Positions 1-6,288 of a stretch of 19,414 nucleotides of DNA are shown here, piece after piece. The stretch comes from an uncultured Bacilli bacterium. Its GTDB lineage: Bacteria; Bacillota_I; Bacilli_A; RF39; UBA660. A program made the translations under genes and the position numbers. A model generated the notes under the pieces. The model saw only the letters and a list, made by a program, of their open reading frames with translations. It was not told the DNA's origin and made no database searches. The stretch spans positions 1 through 19,414 of the forward strand of contig CAKOOU010000020.1 of the NCBI GenBank assembly GCA_934098455.1, written 5' to 3'. The stretch's first letter is position 1, and each line of letters opens with the position of its first letter.

Positions 1-1562
1 GTGTAGAGAATGCAAAATTATTAAGTAATTATAGAATATATGGAAATAGTGTACAAGAGACTAGAAGTGGGAAGAATTTACTTAAACTAAATTTATCAGT
101 TTCAAATTCATCTATGACTATAAAAGAAGTCAATGGGAAAGTTTATATTAATGGTACAACAACATCTTCGTCAAGTACTGATTATTTTATAACAGGAAGA
201 AATAAAGATACTGATGGAATAGTTTTGCCAGCAGGTACATATACAGCTAGCCTAAAAAAAGTTTCGGGTGATGTCAGTGAAAAGATTACATTTTATCTAA
301 ATAAAAGTAATGGGACAAATATTTTTAATGGAACTGTAGTATGGAGTCCAGCCATAACTTCATCAACAACTGATGGAAAGAGTGTTAATTCAACTTTTAC
401 TTTAACAGAAGAGACAAGATTACATTGGCATGGATATAACTCTACTGATATTTCTGTAAATGATTTAGTTTTAGAATTACAAATAGAAGAAGGAAGTACA
501 GCAACAGAATATGAGAAATACGGAGCAACACCATCACCAGAAATACCAAGTGAAATAAAAAGTGTAGGGGATTTAATAACAGACACTAGTGATAGTAATA
601 ATGGGAAATATAAAATAGGAATTAATACGATTGGAAAAAATTTGATAACTGCAAAGGAGTTATATGGTTCTCTTTTAAAAATTGGGACAAGTTCAAGCTA
701 TTTAGAAACTACTTTGAATCAAAAAAATTGTATAAGATTTATTGACAATAGTACACAAAAATATACAAAAATTAAATTTAAAGAAAAAACACCTTATACT
801 GTTTCTTTTGATTATAGTCAAAATGTTAATTCTAGCAGTGCTTCACAACATACAGCAACTTTATTTGTATTTTATTATACTGATGGAACTTCTGATACAC
901 TTTCTGTAACTAACCCTAATGATTTAGAAGATTGGAAACATGTTAGTTTAACTTCAAATTCAAATAAAACAATTTCATCAATAGGAACATCATCACATAA
1001 TTATAGATATTTTAATTACATTGATGTAGACACTTTTCAATTAGAGGAAGGTTCCTCAGCAACAGATTACGAACCTTATAACGAAGAAACAACAAATATA
1101 TATTTAACAGAGCCTTTAAGACAAATAGGCAATTATACAGATTATGTAGATTTTAAAAGTGGTAAAGTTGTTAGAAATATTGCACAAAAAAAATTTACAA
1201 AGGATAGTAATTGGAAATTATCAACTGTATCAAATAATTTTTATGTAGATGATCCAATTGCAGATGCAAAAAAAGAATTAGTATTATGTAATTATCAAAA
1301 ATCAATATCTACTTCAATATCTAATGAGAATATATTTATATCAGGGACTAATAAATTAAATTTTCAAACATCTAAAATAAATCATAATATAGATGACTTT
1401 AAAAGCTGGATATCAGATAAAGAAATAATAATAAACTATATATTAGAAAATAAGAAAGAAGAGAGTATTCCTTTGCCAAAAATTGATTTAAATAAAGTAA
1501 AACATATAAATATAGAAACTAATACTAATCCTAGTAATATAGAACTTGATTATGTTAAATAA
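1..1562 (+). CDS. Surface or tail-fibre-like protein with tandem carbohydrate-binding-like modules (5' partial)
   Basis: The frame is open from the window edge (first full codon at base 3) to the TAA at 1560-1562, so the start lies upstream. The ATG at 114 is internal, with no ribosome binding site. Two similar modules are visible. Each begins with a GKNL motif (about 75 and 635) and ends with an LEEGS-x-AT-x-YE-x-Y motif (about 484 and 1040); between them is a PSPEIPSEIKSVGD linker. Such modules with this linker are common in phage tail-fibre or baseplate proteins of Firmicutes and in large surface proteins of gut Firmicutes, where they are thought to be beta-sandwich glycan-binding units. 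That function is inferred from family resemblance. The C-terminus ends in a charged stretch with no LPXTG motif or membrane anchor. No other phage gene is in view, so prophage and host surface protein cannot be told apart. Confidence 0.75.
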   Translation, partial: VENAKLLSNYRIYGNSVQETRSGKNLLKLNLSVSNSSMTIKEVNGKVYINGTTTSSSSTDYFITGRNKDTDGIVLPAGTYTASLKKVSGDVSEKITFYLNKSNGTNIFNGTVVWSPAITSSTTDGKSVNSTFTLTEETRLHWHGYNSTDISVNDLVLELQIEEGSTATEYEKYGATPSPEIPSEIKSVGDLITDTSDSNNGKYKIGINTIGKNLITAKELYGSLLKIGTSSSYLETTLNQKNCIRFIDNSTQKYTKIKFKEKTPYTVSFDYSQNVNSSSASQHTATLFVFYYTDGTSDTLSVTNPNDLEDWKHVSLTSNSNKTISSIGTSSHNYRYFNYIDVDTFQLEEGSSATDYEPYNEETTNIYLTEPLRQIGNYTDYVDFKSGKVVRNIAQKKFTKDSNWKLSTVSNNFYVDDPIADAKKELVLCNYQKSISTSISNENIFISGTNKLNFQTSKINHNIDDFKSWISDKEIIINYILENKKEESIPLPKIDLNKVKHINIETNTNPSNIELDYVK

Positions 1563-1584
1563 AGTATAGAAATATACTTTTTTT
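1561..1584 (+). terminator. Rho-independent terminator after the partial surface gene
   Basis: A perfect 8-bp stem AAAGTATA/TATACTTT with a GAAA tetraloop is followed directly by TTTT. It begins inside the stop codon of the upstream gene. Confidence 0.8.
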
Positions 1585-1602
1585 AATATAATTTAAAATT
1601 TA

Positions 1603-1611
1603 TGATAAAAT
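1603..1611 (+). promoter_or_regulatory. Extended -10 promoter for uvrC
   Basis: TGA-TAAAAT matches the TGn-TATAAT extended -10 at five of six core bases and lies 23 nt before the chosen uvrC ATG. No convincing -35 box is present. Confidence 0.5.
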
Positions 1612-1634
1612 AATAAATAAGTGAAGTGATAAAT

Positions 1635-3401
1635 ATGTTTAAAGAAGAATTAAATTTAGTACCTCATTTACCAGGCTCTTATCAAATGTATAATAAAGAT
1701 AATATAATAATATATGTTGGTAAAGCAAAAGATTTACGTAATAGACTTAGTAATTATTTTATAGGTAAAAATACTGGTAAAACAGAAATAATGGTAAATG
1801 AAATAGATCATTTTGAATATATAGTAACTAATAGTGAACTAGAAGCTTTTATATTAGAATTAAATTTAATAAAACAATATAATCCTAGATATAACATATT
1901 ATTAAAAGATGATAAAAGTTATCCATATATAGAATATAGTAGATATCCATATCCATCTTTAAAAGTAGTAAGATACTTAAATATAAAAAAACATAAAGAT
2001 AAATTATTATTTGGACCATTTGTTAATGTATATGCTGCTAGAAGAATAGTTAATTTAATAAATAGATTATATCCTCTTAAAAAATGTGATACTATGGGTA
2101 AAAACTTATGTCTATATTATCATATAAATGAATGTTTAGGATATTGTACTAAGAATGTAGATAAAGATAAAATAAAATCTATGGAAGATGATATAATTAA
2201 GTTTTTAAAAGGTGATGAAAAAATTATCACTGATAAATTATTAGAAAAGATAAATTTTTATTCAGAACAATTAAATTTTGAAAAAGCAAGAGATTTAAAG
2301 AATGAATTAGATTATATTAAAGTAGTAATGGAAAAACAAAGAGTAGAATTACATGATAGTGTTAATCGAGATGTTATAAATTATTATTTTGATAAAGGAT
2401 ATATAAGTATAGAAATATTTTTCTTAAGAAATGGTAAATTAATAGGTCATAATAATAAAATTATACCTGTTATGGAAGATTATATTAGTGAATTAGAATA
2501 TTATATAGCATTATATTATAATAAACATGAAATGCCAAAAGAAGTATTAGTACCAAATGATATAAATATAGAATTATTAAATAGTATGATTAATACTAAA
2601 TTTACTACTAGTATAAGGGGTAATAAAAAGAAGTTATTGGATATGGCATATAAAAATGCTAAAATGAATTTAGAAAATAAATTAGTTTTATTAGAAAAAG
2701 AAAGCATTAGAACTAATGGTGCTAATGATGAATTAAGTAGATTGTTAGGTATAAACGTTTATCGAATTGATATATTTGATAACTCTAATATATTTGGTAC
2801 ATTTAATGTATCTGGTATGGTAGTATTTAAAAATGGTTTACCTAGTAAAAGTGAATATAGAAAATATAAGATTACTGTAGATAAAAATGATGATTATAAT
2901 ACTATGAAAGAGGTTATTTATAGAAGATATTATAGATGTTTAGTTGAGAAGAGTGAACTACCTGATTTAATACTAGTAGATGGTGGTAAAAGTCAAATAC
3001 ATGCTTGTTTAGATACTTTAAAAGAATTAAATTTAAAAATAAAAGTATGTGGTTTAGTTAAAAATGATAAACATAGAACTAGTGACTTAATGGATGGGGA
3101 TACTTTAAATATTTATGATATTAATAAAACTAGTAATTTATTTCATTATTTAACTAGAATACAAGATGAAGTACATAGATATACTATTAATTATCATAGA
3201 ACAATAAGGAGTAAAGGTTCTATATCTAGTATATTAGATAATGTAGAAGGAATAGGTAATAAACGTAAAAAAGAATTAATAAAAAAATTTGGTAGTGTTA
3301 AAAAGATTAGCAATGCTACTGTTGATGAATTAAAAGAAATTCTACCAGAGAATGTTGCTATTAATTTACATAAATATTTAGAAAATTATAAAGATAAATA
3401 A
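1635..3401 (+). CDS. uvrC: UvrABC excinuclease subunit C
   Basis: UvrC makes both incisions around DNA lesions recognised by UvrA/UvrB. All family parts are present in order in the 588-aa product: an N-terminal GIY-YIG nuclease (GSYQMY...IYVGKAKDLRNRL, about residues 12-40), the conserved NPRYNILLKDDKSYPY segment, a Cys-rich region (C..C...C...C, about 155-175), a UVR motif (NFEKARDLKNEL, about 215-230) that binds UvrB, an RNase H-like endonuclease domain (FDNSNIFG, LILVDGGKSQ, QDEVHRY), and a C-terminal helix-hairpin-helix pair (VEGIGNKRKKELIKKFG). The length is normal for the family. I chose the ATG at 1635 because AAGTG-AT lies at ribosome-binding distance; the in-frame GTG at 1626 falls inside that site. 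It appears to be a single-gene unit. No U-rich terminator is visible downstream. Confidence 0.97.
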   Translation: MFKEELNLVPHLPGSYQMYNKDNIIIYVGKAKDLRNRLSNYFIGKNTGKTEIMVNEIDHFEYIVTNSELEAFILELNLIKQYNPRYNILLKDDKSYPYIEYSRYPYPSLKVVRYLNIKKHKDKLLFGPFVNVYAARRIVNLINRLYPLKKCDTMGKNLCLYYHINECLGYCTKNVDKDKIKSMEDDIIKFLKGDEKIITDKLLEKINFYSEQLNFEKARDLKNELDYIKVVMEKQRVELHDSVNRDVINYYFDKGYISIEIFFLRNGKLIGHNNKIIPVMEDYISELEYYIALYYNKHEMPKEVLVPNDINIELLNSMINTKFTTSIRGNKKKLLDMAYKNAKMNLENKLVLLEKESIRTNGANDELSRLLGINVYRIDIFDNSNIFGTFNVSGMVVFKNGLPSKSEYRKYKITVDKNDDYNTMKEVIYRRYYRCLVEKSELPDLILVDGGKSQIHACLDTLKELNLKIKVCGLVKNDKHRTSDLMDGDTLNIYDINKTSNLFHYLTRIQDEVHRYTINYHRTIRSKGSISSILDNVEGIGNKRKKELIKKFGSVKKISNATVDELKEILPENVAINLHKYLENYKDK

Positions 3402-3534
3402 AAAATTAGATTTTAGTATAAAGTATTTATGAGCAAAATGAATACTTAAAACACTATTTAATAAGAGATTAAAAGGATTAGTTATTATAAATAATATAGT
3501 GGTAAAATGATTGTTGTAATTTATTTTATATTTA

Positions 3535-3543
3535 TGTTATAAT
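3535..3543 (+). promoter_or_regulatory. Extended -10 promoter for the 3566 gene
   Basis: A perfect TGT-TATAAT lies 22 nt before the chosen start codon. A weak -35 (TTGTAA, 3514-3519) sits 18 bp upstream. A second possible element, TGG-TAAAAT, is at 3500-3508. Confidence 0.65.
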
Positions 3544-3565
3544 TGTATAGAGTAGGAGTATGCTT

Positions 3566-4054
3566 ATGGAAAATAAATCTTTTTTAAGCAAATTTCTTTT
3601 GTTATTGATTATTGTAGTATTAATCGCTATAGTAACATTTTTTGTTATAAATAAAAATAGTGTTGATAATAATATGAATGAAATAGAAAAAATTACTAGT
3701 ATGAATGTAGATACTTTTGATGAAGATTTATATGTATATAAGATAGATGATACAACACTTTATACTTCAGAATATTTTTATAATGCATACTATTTATTAA
3801 ATAATAATGTAACTTTTGATGAATATAAAATAAATCAAAACACAAAATATTATTTAAAAACATTATCTAATACAGAAAAAGATATTAATAATATTAAAAT
3901 AACTTATGACCCAATAGATATAAATCAATTTAAGTATCTATTAAATAATTATAGTTTATTAAAAGTATATATATGGAAAAATAAAGATAATTCTTGTAAA
4001 AATATATTATTATATTCTTCTAATAATGTAGAGTTAGAATACGAACAATATTAA
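3566..4054 (+). CDS. Unknown membrane-anchored protein
   Basis: The 162-aa product has a Lys-containing N-terminus, one strongly hydrophobic helix (about residues 8-29) and a polar, Asn/Tyr/Asp-rich remainder, so it is probably an N-terminally anchored protein with an extracytoplasmic domain. I recognise no family. There is a single Cys near the C-terminus and no lipobox. I chose the ATG at 3566 over the one at 3560 because TAGGAGT (3553-3559) is 6-8 nt from the former and touches the latter. The gene has its own extended -10 promoter and ends at a bidirectional terminator shared with gerE. Its position next to gerE/spoIIIAH is the only hint of a sporulation role and is weak evidence. Confidence 0.75.
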   Translation: MENKSFLSKFLLLLIIVVLIAIVTFFVINKNSVDNNMNEIEKITSMNVDTFDEDLYVYKIDDTTLYTSEYFYNAYYLLNNNVTFDEYKINQNTKYYLKTLSNTEKDINNIKITYDPIDINQFKYLLNNYSLLKVYIWKNKDNSCKNILLYSSNNVELEYEQY

Positions 4055-4063
4055 TATAAAGAT

Positions 4064-4086
4064 AAAAAAGCCATTAAGGCTTTTTT
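4064..4086. terminator. Bidirectional terminator between the 3566 gene and gerE
   Basis: A 9-bp stem AAAAAAGCC/GGCTTTTTT with a 5-nt ATTAA loop has a T-run on one side and an A-run on the other, so it can act on both strands. The gerE stop codon (4074-4076) lies in the loop. Confidence 0.9.
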
Positions 4087-4286
4087 ATACTTATTTCATT
4101 TAATTTAATTAATTCAATAATTGCATTAGACCTATTTATAACGTCTAATTTTTGCATTACATTAGAAATATGATTTCTCACAGTTTTTTCACTAATATTT
4201 AATATGCTACTAATTTCTTTTGTGCTTTTATTATCTATAAGTAACTCAAAAATCTCTTTTTCTCTTTTTGTTATTATATTTTTCAT
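4074..4286 (-). CDS. gerE: GerE-like LuxR-family late sporulation regulator
   Basis: The 70-aa product is a stand-alone LuxR/GerE-type helix-turn-helix domain without a receiver or sensor domain. It reads TKREKEIFELL, then STKEISSILNISEKTVRNHI, then MQKLDVINRSNAIIELIKL, which aligns almost end to end with Bacillus subtilis GerE (74 aa) as I remember it, including the SEKTVRNHISN-MQKL recognition-helix region. In Bacillus, GerE acts in the mother cell with sigma K to switch coat genes on or off. The start has AGAGGATA upstream. The gene follows spoIIIAH after a 56-bp gap that carries a sigma-K-like promoter, so it can be transcribed independently. Another small LuxR-type regulator is possible, but length and sequence favour GerE. 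Confidence 0.88.
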   Translation of the reverse strand: MKNIITKREKEIFELLIDNKSTKEISSILNISEKTVRNHISNVMQKLDVINRSNAIIELIKLNEISIKKP

Positions 4287-4316
4287 ATTATCCTCTTTCT
4301 TTAATATTACTCAATA

Positions 4317-4343
4317 TATTTTATGAGAAAAAATTATCTTTGT
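4317..4343 (-). promoter_or_regulatory. Candidate sigma-K promoter of gerE
   Basis: On the minus strand AC (4343-4342) is followed by exactly 16 nt and then CATAAAATA (4325-4317). This fits the Bacillus sigma-K pattern AC-N16-CATAnnnTA. The predicted start would be near 4310, leaving a short leader with the gerE ribosome binding site. The -35 overlaps the last base of the spoIIIAH stop codon. Confidence 0.6.
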
Positions 4344-4828
4344 TATTGAAATTTAATAGTTATATACATTTTATTAGAATATTGTTCCTGTATTTTTCTT
4401 ATAATTTGGTTAGCTAGTTTAATATCTAAATCTTTTTTTGATATAGTAACTTTTATATTATCTTTATCAATTTTTACAAAACTTTGTAATTTAAAGTTGT
4501 CAGTAATAAGTTTCTCTATATTTTCTTCTTTACCTTTATTCAAATTAATATTTTGTATTTTTTCATAAGCATTATTTTTTTCTTCTAAAGTTGCCTTATC
4601 ATTTAAAAGTATAGATTGTAAATCATTCATAGTACTTTCTATCTCTTCATCACTAGTTACTCTTAAACTTGCTAAAGAATCACTTTCTTTTATATTTAAA
4701 GTTTCTTTATCTTCAGTATTTTCTTTTAAAGTAGCTAGTGTATTATTAGGCATTGCTATATAATATACGCTTAATACTAATATTATGCTAAATAGTGTTA
4801 AAAACCATAAACCTTGTTTATTAATCAT
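4343..4828 (-). CDS. spoIIIAH: Stage III sporulation protein AH (SpoIIIAH)
   Basis: SpoIIIAH is the mother-cell membrane protein that pairs with forespore SpoIIQ to build the channel connecting the two cells during engulfment. The 161-aa product starts INKQGLWFLTLFSIILVLSV, resembling the Bacillus N-terminus (KKQTVWLLTMLSLVVVLSVYY): a short cytoplasmic end and one membrane helix at about 6-27. A charged linker follows, then a C-terminal domain (about 95-161) of the EscJ/PrgK-like ring-forming type, ending NKMYITIKFQ. It is shorter than the Bacillus protein mainly in the linker. A strong site, GGAGG-AATAAAT-ATG, sets the start. The usual neighbours spoIIIAA-AG are not in the window; instead three micro-ORFs lie upstream and gerE downstream. 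Confidence 0.88.
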   Translation of the reverse strand: MINKQGLWFLTLFSIILVLSVYYIAMPNNTLATLKENTEDKETLNIKESDSLASLRVTSDEEIESTMNDLQSILLNDKATLEEKNNAYEKIQNINLNKGKEENIEKLITDNFKLQSFVKIDKDNIKVTISKKDLDIKLANQIIRKIQEQYSNKMYITIKFQ

Positions 4829-4880
4829 ATTTATTCCTCCATTAACTATTAAATTATATTAAATTAAAATTATTTTATTC

Positions 4881-4934
4881 TTATAAAAATAATCCAATAC
4901 CATAAATAAGGATTTTAAAAATTTTCCACCACAT
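4881..4934 (-). CDS. Candidate micro-ORF C, 17-aa hydrophobic peptide
   Basis: The translation is MWWKIFKILIYGIGLFL. A ribosome binding site AAAGGA lies 9 nt before the ATG. The peptide is aromatic and hydrophobic with two Lys near its start, consistent with a membrane-inserting or amphipathic helix. It ends 52 nt before spoIIIAH on the same strand. I recognise no family. Expression is inferred only from the start-site context. Confidence 0.4.
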   Translation of the reverse strand: MWWKIFKILIYGIGLFL

Positions 4935-4948
4935 AATTACATTCCTTT

Positions 4949-5008
4949 CTATATTGTTAATAATAAAAATCTTATTCTAATATATATTTTTCTTAAAATA
5001 TTTTTCAT
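4949..5008 (-). CDS. Candidate micro-ORF B, 19-aa basic hydrophobic peptide
   Basis: The translation is MKNILRKIYIRIRFLLLTI: a basic first half and a hydrophobic second half. Its ATG starts 1 nt after the stop of micro-ORF A, and it has no ribosome binding site of its own, so it would need coupling to ORF A. Its stop lies just before the ribosome binding site of micro-ORF C. It is the least certain of the three. Confidence 0.25.
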   Translation of the reverse strand: MKNILRKIYIRIRFLLLTI

Positions 5009-5009
5009 A

Positions 5010-5057
5010 CTAGAATATTAAAAATAGTCTTAATATAAATTTTAAAAACTTATACAT
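5010..5057 (-). CDS. Candidate micro-ORF A, 15-aa amphipathic or membrane peptide
   Basis: The translation is MYKFLKFILRLFLIF. The start context AAAGGAGAATAAAT-ATG is nearly the same as that of spoIIIAH downstream (GGAGG-AATAAAT-ATG). Lys/Arg every third or fourth position among Leu/Phe/Ile would give an amphipathic helix. It is shorter than SpoVM (26 aa) and lacks its sequence, so no homology is claimed. Confidence 0.4.
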   Translation of the reverse strand: MYKFLKFILRLFLIF

Positions 5058-5076
5058 ATTTATTCTCCTTTCATTT

Positions 5077-5084
5077 AGGGCCCT
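5077..5084. repeat. GC-only palindrome core AGGGCCCT
   Basis: This 8-bp perfect palindrome stands out in a region of almost pure A/T. It lies 20 nt upstream of the micro-ORF A start, just before its ribosome binding site on the minus strand. It could be an operator or part of a leader structure; the role is unknown. Confidence 0.4.
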
Positions 5085-5163
5085 CACTATATATTATTAT
5101 AGAAAAATCTGTTTTTCCTTTTTTTTTCTTGCATTTTTTTTAAAAAATTTTCAAAAACATACA

Positions 5164-5193
5164 GTTATAAAATATTGGTATGAATTTTATAAC
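5164..5193. promoter_or_regulatory. Perfect inverted repeat in the divergent sporulation/AI-2E intergenic region
   Basis: GTTATAAAAT-N10-ATTTTATAAC has perfect 10-bp arms. On the minus strand the spacer holds CATACCAAT, which resembles a sigma-E -10 (CATACAnT). A second sigma-E-like -10, CATACAAAT, lies at 5213-5205 (minus). Neither has a -35 at the expected 14-15 bp distance that I trust. A 10-bp palindrome, TTTACGTAAA, lies nearby at 5230-5239. The 5101-5304 stretch holds no further gene; it also contains long T and A tracts (5113-5150). Confidence 0.45.
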
Positions 5194-5265
5194 AGATATT
5201 AATTATTTGTATGTAAATATATTGTATACTTTACGTAAATAAAAATATTACAAATAATAATAATT

Positions 5266-5274
5266 TGATATTAT
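5266..5274 (+). promoter_or_regulatory. Extended -10 candidate for the AI-2E family gene
   Basis: TGA-TATTAT lies 30 nt before the ATG at 5305. There is no clear -35. The deduced leader would be about 24 nt and contains no ribosome binding site. Confidence 0.4.
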
Positions 5275-5304
5275 ATAAATTTTATTTTTGCTAATAATAG
5301 TAAT

Positions 5305-6288
5305 ATGAAAAAGAATAATTTGAATATATTAATTACATTACTTATATTATTAGTTAGTATATATATTATTAGAACGTTAAAATTAACAGGAATATGTTGT
5401 ATGATACTATCTATTTTAAGTCCATTATTTTTTGGATATGTTTTATCATGGATATTAAAACCTATTGTAGATAAAATTAATTTTAATAGAAGTATAATAA
5501 CTACTTTATTATTTGTATTATTTATTGGTAGTATAGTATTTATTTTATTTAAGTTAATACCTTTAATAATATCTGAATCTAAAAAGATAATACCGATCAT
5601 TAAATATTATACATTACATAATAGATACTTATTAAAAATATATGAAAGTTTAAATTTAAAGGATATAGTAACTTCTAATTTAAAACATATGAATAGTTGT
5701 TTAAATAATATACTAGGATTATCTATGAATATAATATATAGTTTGATATTTTGTTTTTATTTTTTAATTAGAAAAAATCCAGCAAGTTATTTTACTTTTA
5801 TCCCTAATGAATTAAGATATAATATTAGTAAAGATTTAAGATTATATGTTAAAAGTATTTTACTAGATACTTTATTTATGTTTACTATATTATCTATTGT
5901 ATTTAGTATAATAGGGTTAAGAGGACCAATTTTGTTTGCTTTATTTTGTGCAATAACAAATATTATTCCTTATGTAGGACCATATTTAGGCGGTATACCT
6001 GCAATACTAGTAGGATTAACTAGAAGTATAAGATTAGGTGTAATAACAACTATAACAATTATGGTAGTCCAATCTTTAGAAAATAATATTGTTCAACCAA
6101 TGATAGTTAGTAAAAATGTAAATCTTAATCCTATATATATATTAATTGGAGTAATTATATTTAGTCATTTTTTTGGAATATTAGGTATGATTATATCAAC
6201 GCCGATAATGTTAATATTAAGAAATATAATAAATTATTATAAAAAAAATAAACCAGTTTGGTTTACTTCAATTCTTGATAAACTGTAG
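5305..6288 (+). CDS. AI-2E family transporter (YtvI/PerM-like membrane protein)
   Basis: The 327-aa product is an integral membrane protein with about seven or eight hydrophobic helices. It has the family layout: an N-terminal pair of helices (about 5-55), a third helix (about 62-85), a soluble loop (about 90-130), then a C-terminal helix bundle with the family motifs NIIPYVGPYLGGIPA, QSLENNIVQPMIVSKNVNL and GILGMIISTPI. Family members export diverse substrates such as Na+/H+ or signalling molecules; B. subtilis YtvI is a sporulation-associated member. Placement beside spoIIIAH/gerE makes a YtvI-type role plausible but unproven. The start lacks a ribosome binding site, yet the hydrophobic N-terminus begins directly at this ATG. 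The 3' end overlaps the convergent transglutaminase gene by 26 bp. Confidence 0.85.
   Translation: MKKNNLNILITLLILLVSIYIIRTLKLTGICCMILSILSPLFFGYVLSWILKPIVDKINFNRSIITTLLFVLFIGSIVFILFKLIPLIISESKKIIPIIKYYTLHNRYLLKIYESLNLKDIVTSNLKHMNSCLNNILGLSMNIIYSLIFCFYFLIRKNPASYFTFIPNELRYNISKDLRLYVKSILLDTLFMFTILSIVFSIIGLRGPILFALFCAITNIIPYVGPYLGGIPAILVGLTRSIRLGVITTITIMVVQSLENNIVQPMIVSKNVNLNPIYILIGVIIFSHFFGILGMIISTPIMLILRNIINYYKKNKPVWFTSILDKL

Noticed and set aside
114..116. ATG at 114 as the true start of the first gene
   Set aside because: The same frame is open back to the window edge, encodes module sequence continuous with what follows (RSGKNL before it), and there is no ribosome binding site.
3421..3447. 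Hairpin AAGTATT-N13-AATACTT after uvrC as terminator
   Set aside because: No T tract follows on either strand and the loop is long, so it is not called as a terminator.
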